From Periplaneta americana (taxonomy: Eukaryota > Arthropoda > Insecta > Blattodea > Blattidae), in assembly GCF_040183065.1 (NCBI RefSeq), contig NC_091122.1, positions 153,665,955 through 153,729,954 on the forward strand: a stretch of DNA of 64,000 nucleotides, written 5' to 3'. Made by a program: the position numbers and the translations under genes. Shown piece after piece: positions 62,332 through 64,000 of this stretch. Position 1 is the stretch's first letter. Each line of letters starts with the position of its first letter. Below the pieces are notes generated by a model that was given only the letters and a program-made list of their open reading frames with translations, was not told where the DNA came from and did not search any database.

Positions 62332-62816
62332 CTGAATAGAACATAATGCTCGTAACTTCAAATGTACTTTTCAATATTATGTTATACATAACAACATAAA
62401 AAAGAAGCATCACGAATTTGAAAACAGTTTCTCATTATAAGTTTTGTGCAAATGTTAACAATTCAGTTCCTTTACTTTGATGAACGATATAACCATTTAT
62501 AGTTTACTTAACTAGTGTTAAAAATATACTTAAGTGAAATCACTTAATACACACAGAAATTAAAAGATAAATGTTCGTTGTTTGTATTACACACAAAGGG
62601 CATTTTCTATAATCCCAAAATTAGTACATTTGACTTAATTTACGACGAAAAGTAACAATTTATACGAAACAAAGGAGTCTGGGGACATACTGGACAACAC
62701 ATATTTCTCTCTTCATCTAATGCAAGGAACAGAATTTAAAAAAAATCGTTGGAATTAATTTCGAGTTCGTTGCCATTTTGTTTTTGATTCCAAATAATAA
62801 CCTATTATATTTTACT

Positions 62817-62820
<4 letters not shown>
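62332..62820. other. Intron sequence, nothing recognised
   Basis: Start of the upstream intron of the first visible CCAR1 exon. Nothing identified. Confidence 0.4.

Positions 62821-62821
<1 letters not shown>

Positions 62822-62850
<29 letters not shown>
62822..62850. repeat. (AT)n microsatellite
   Basis: About 14 TA units; directly followed by a SINE fragment. Confidence 0.95.
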
Positions 62851-62854
<4 letters not shown>

Positions 62855-62886
62855 CTAGACGCGCTAACTGTTACTCCACAGATGTG
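62851..62886 (-). repeat. Fragment of a tRNA-headed SINE
   Basis: GCGGCTAGACGCGCTAACTG and TTACTCCACAGATGTGGAC match the outermost ~38 bases of the SINE at 33547-33797 (GTGGCCAGACGCGCTGACCA, TTACTCCACAGGTGTGGAC). Only the tRNA-like head up to box A remains. Confidence 0.75.
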
Positions 62887-64000
62887 GACGATTTTTTGTA
62901 CCATTACAAAACTTTCTCTAATGGGAAAGTAAAATACGATGGATTTATTACAAAGGACTGGATTCTCCGAACTATGAAGAAAGTTTTGAAACTTTTTACG
63001 TATTTTGATAATTTGGAGATATATCCGAAAATGATACCCATTTTTCTCTCTTACATACATTTCCCGCAAAAATAAGCACTACTGTTTAAGAATTAATCTT
63101 CATTTCATACAAGATGACTTTGCATGTCAACAAATGCACATGTCTGAAGACCTTCCTATTGGCTGCAGGGCAAAGAACATCTTTATGGCATCTAGACTGT
63201 GACGTTAATAGTTCCTTCTCTGAAAGTAAAACCTGTTATATATTTTCGAAGTCTTGATGGGAAATTTAATGTTTTCTAAACAGTAAACGGTAATACGATA
63301 TATGAAAAATTAATAATATACTGTTCAGAAAGAATATAATTTGTGGGTGGAGTCGAGCACAAATTGTTGGAAAAATGAGGTGTAATAACATAACAAGGAG
63401 GATGTGTAATTTTCCTATGGCTGAGCCACTACTTAAAACCCAGATGAAAACGGAGATGGGAATGGTGGTTCTAATTAAACAATCAGTTTTTATTACTGTT
63501 TGCTCCTTGCACTGCATAGAATACGGTGTCAGTGCTATGTTGTGTTAAATTTCGTGTTATTAACATCCTACAACTAATGTATGTAGGCTATAATGTATGA
63601 GCTAGTTGCCAGTAATTCAGGGCTCAAACATCAAAAGGGAAACTCTTTAGAAACAGTCCGTTACCTGGCATGGATGCTTCATAATGTAAGTACATTCTTG
63701 TAAAAATTCCGCATGTATTATATGCTTTATATTGGGTTGTTAGTTTAAAATAATTAATAATTATCTGTTATGTCACATCAAGTCATTGCTCCACACGTTT
63801 CAATGCATGCCTCAACTTCCAGCATGAACATACGACCTATCAGCAGTTGGGGTGCGGAAGGATTTTGCGTTATGTTTGTTGATATGCAGAGTCTTCTTGT
63901 ATGAATAAGGACTTGAATATTTGAGGAGCATTTTTTCAAAAGCTGATAACTACAGTTTTGTCAAAGTTGACATTGCTATGTTTTTGTATACGTAGAGTAG
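62887..64000. other. Intron or upstream sequence, nothing recognised
   Basis: No further CCAR1 exon could be found here on the minus strand, nor any readable mobile element. Confidence 0.4.

Noticed and set aside
62332..64000. Further upstream CCAR1 exons
   Set aside because: I looked on the minus strand for the S1-like or R/S-rich sequence expected before the first visible exon and found no frame with acceptable splice sites; the 5' part is taken to lie outside.

Overview
The window is a piece of a large, AT-rich, repeat-rich animal genome, almost certainly a hemimetabolous insect. A cockroach (Blattodea) is my best guess. That guess rests on remembered similarity of the retrotransposon tails to predicted cockroach proteins and is not proved here. 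There are no bacterial-style operons. Apart from one split gene, everything recognisable is mobile-element debris.

The host gene is a homologue of CCAR1/CARP-1 (cell division cycle and apoptosis regulator 1) on the minus strand. I can place 14 coding exons between 62331 and 5427. They give 888 codons plus a stop, and the frame and intron phase are consistent at every junction. In transcript order they encode an R/S-rich linker, the DBC1/Nudix-like domain, a SAP DNA-binding motif, a charged middle region, an EF-hand-like segment, and a coiled coil with an acidic C-terminus. The N-terminal part of the protein (S1-like region) is not in the window and must lie beyond 64000. Introns reach 19.5 kb. 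All splice sites are GT-AG except the donor of the fourth exon, which has no good GT site.

The introns and the 3' flank are packed with transposons. Class II: a pogo/Tigger element with terminal repeats, TA duplications and a broken transposase (7004-9748); several other Tigger families (29828-32244, 46335-48495, ~48685-49335, 50803-51622, 54763-56199, 55521-55942); two mariner-like transposase relics (34725-36710, 58856-60617); a MULE-like relic whose long inverted ends are minisatellites (25425-26933); a pair of 1.1-kb elements with 4-bp target duplications (23819-24964, 52503-53633); a hAT MITE with an 8-bp duplication (29221-29817); a TTAA-flanked piggyBac-like MITE (49607-50351); and several foldback elements. 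Class I: many 5'-truncated LINE tails, several with clear target duplications, and at least six tRNA-headed SINE families. A degenerate 5S rRNA-like sequence lies at 32440-32548.

Insertions are often nested: LINE in LINE (17754-17931), LINE in mariner (59476-59908), DNA transposon in Tigger (46829-48210), hAT in Tigger (30511-32182), Tigger in MITE (50803-51622 inside 50641-51845) and Tigger-like MITE in Tigger (55521-55942 inside 54763-56199). These give a relative order of activity. I see no coherent new multi-gene system; the novelty candidates are individual element architectures.
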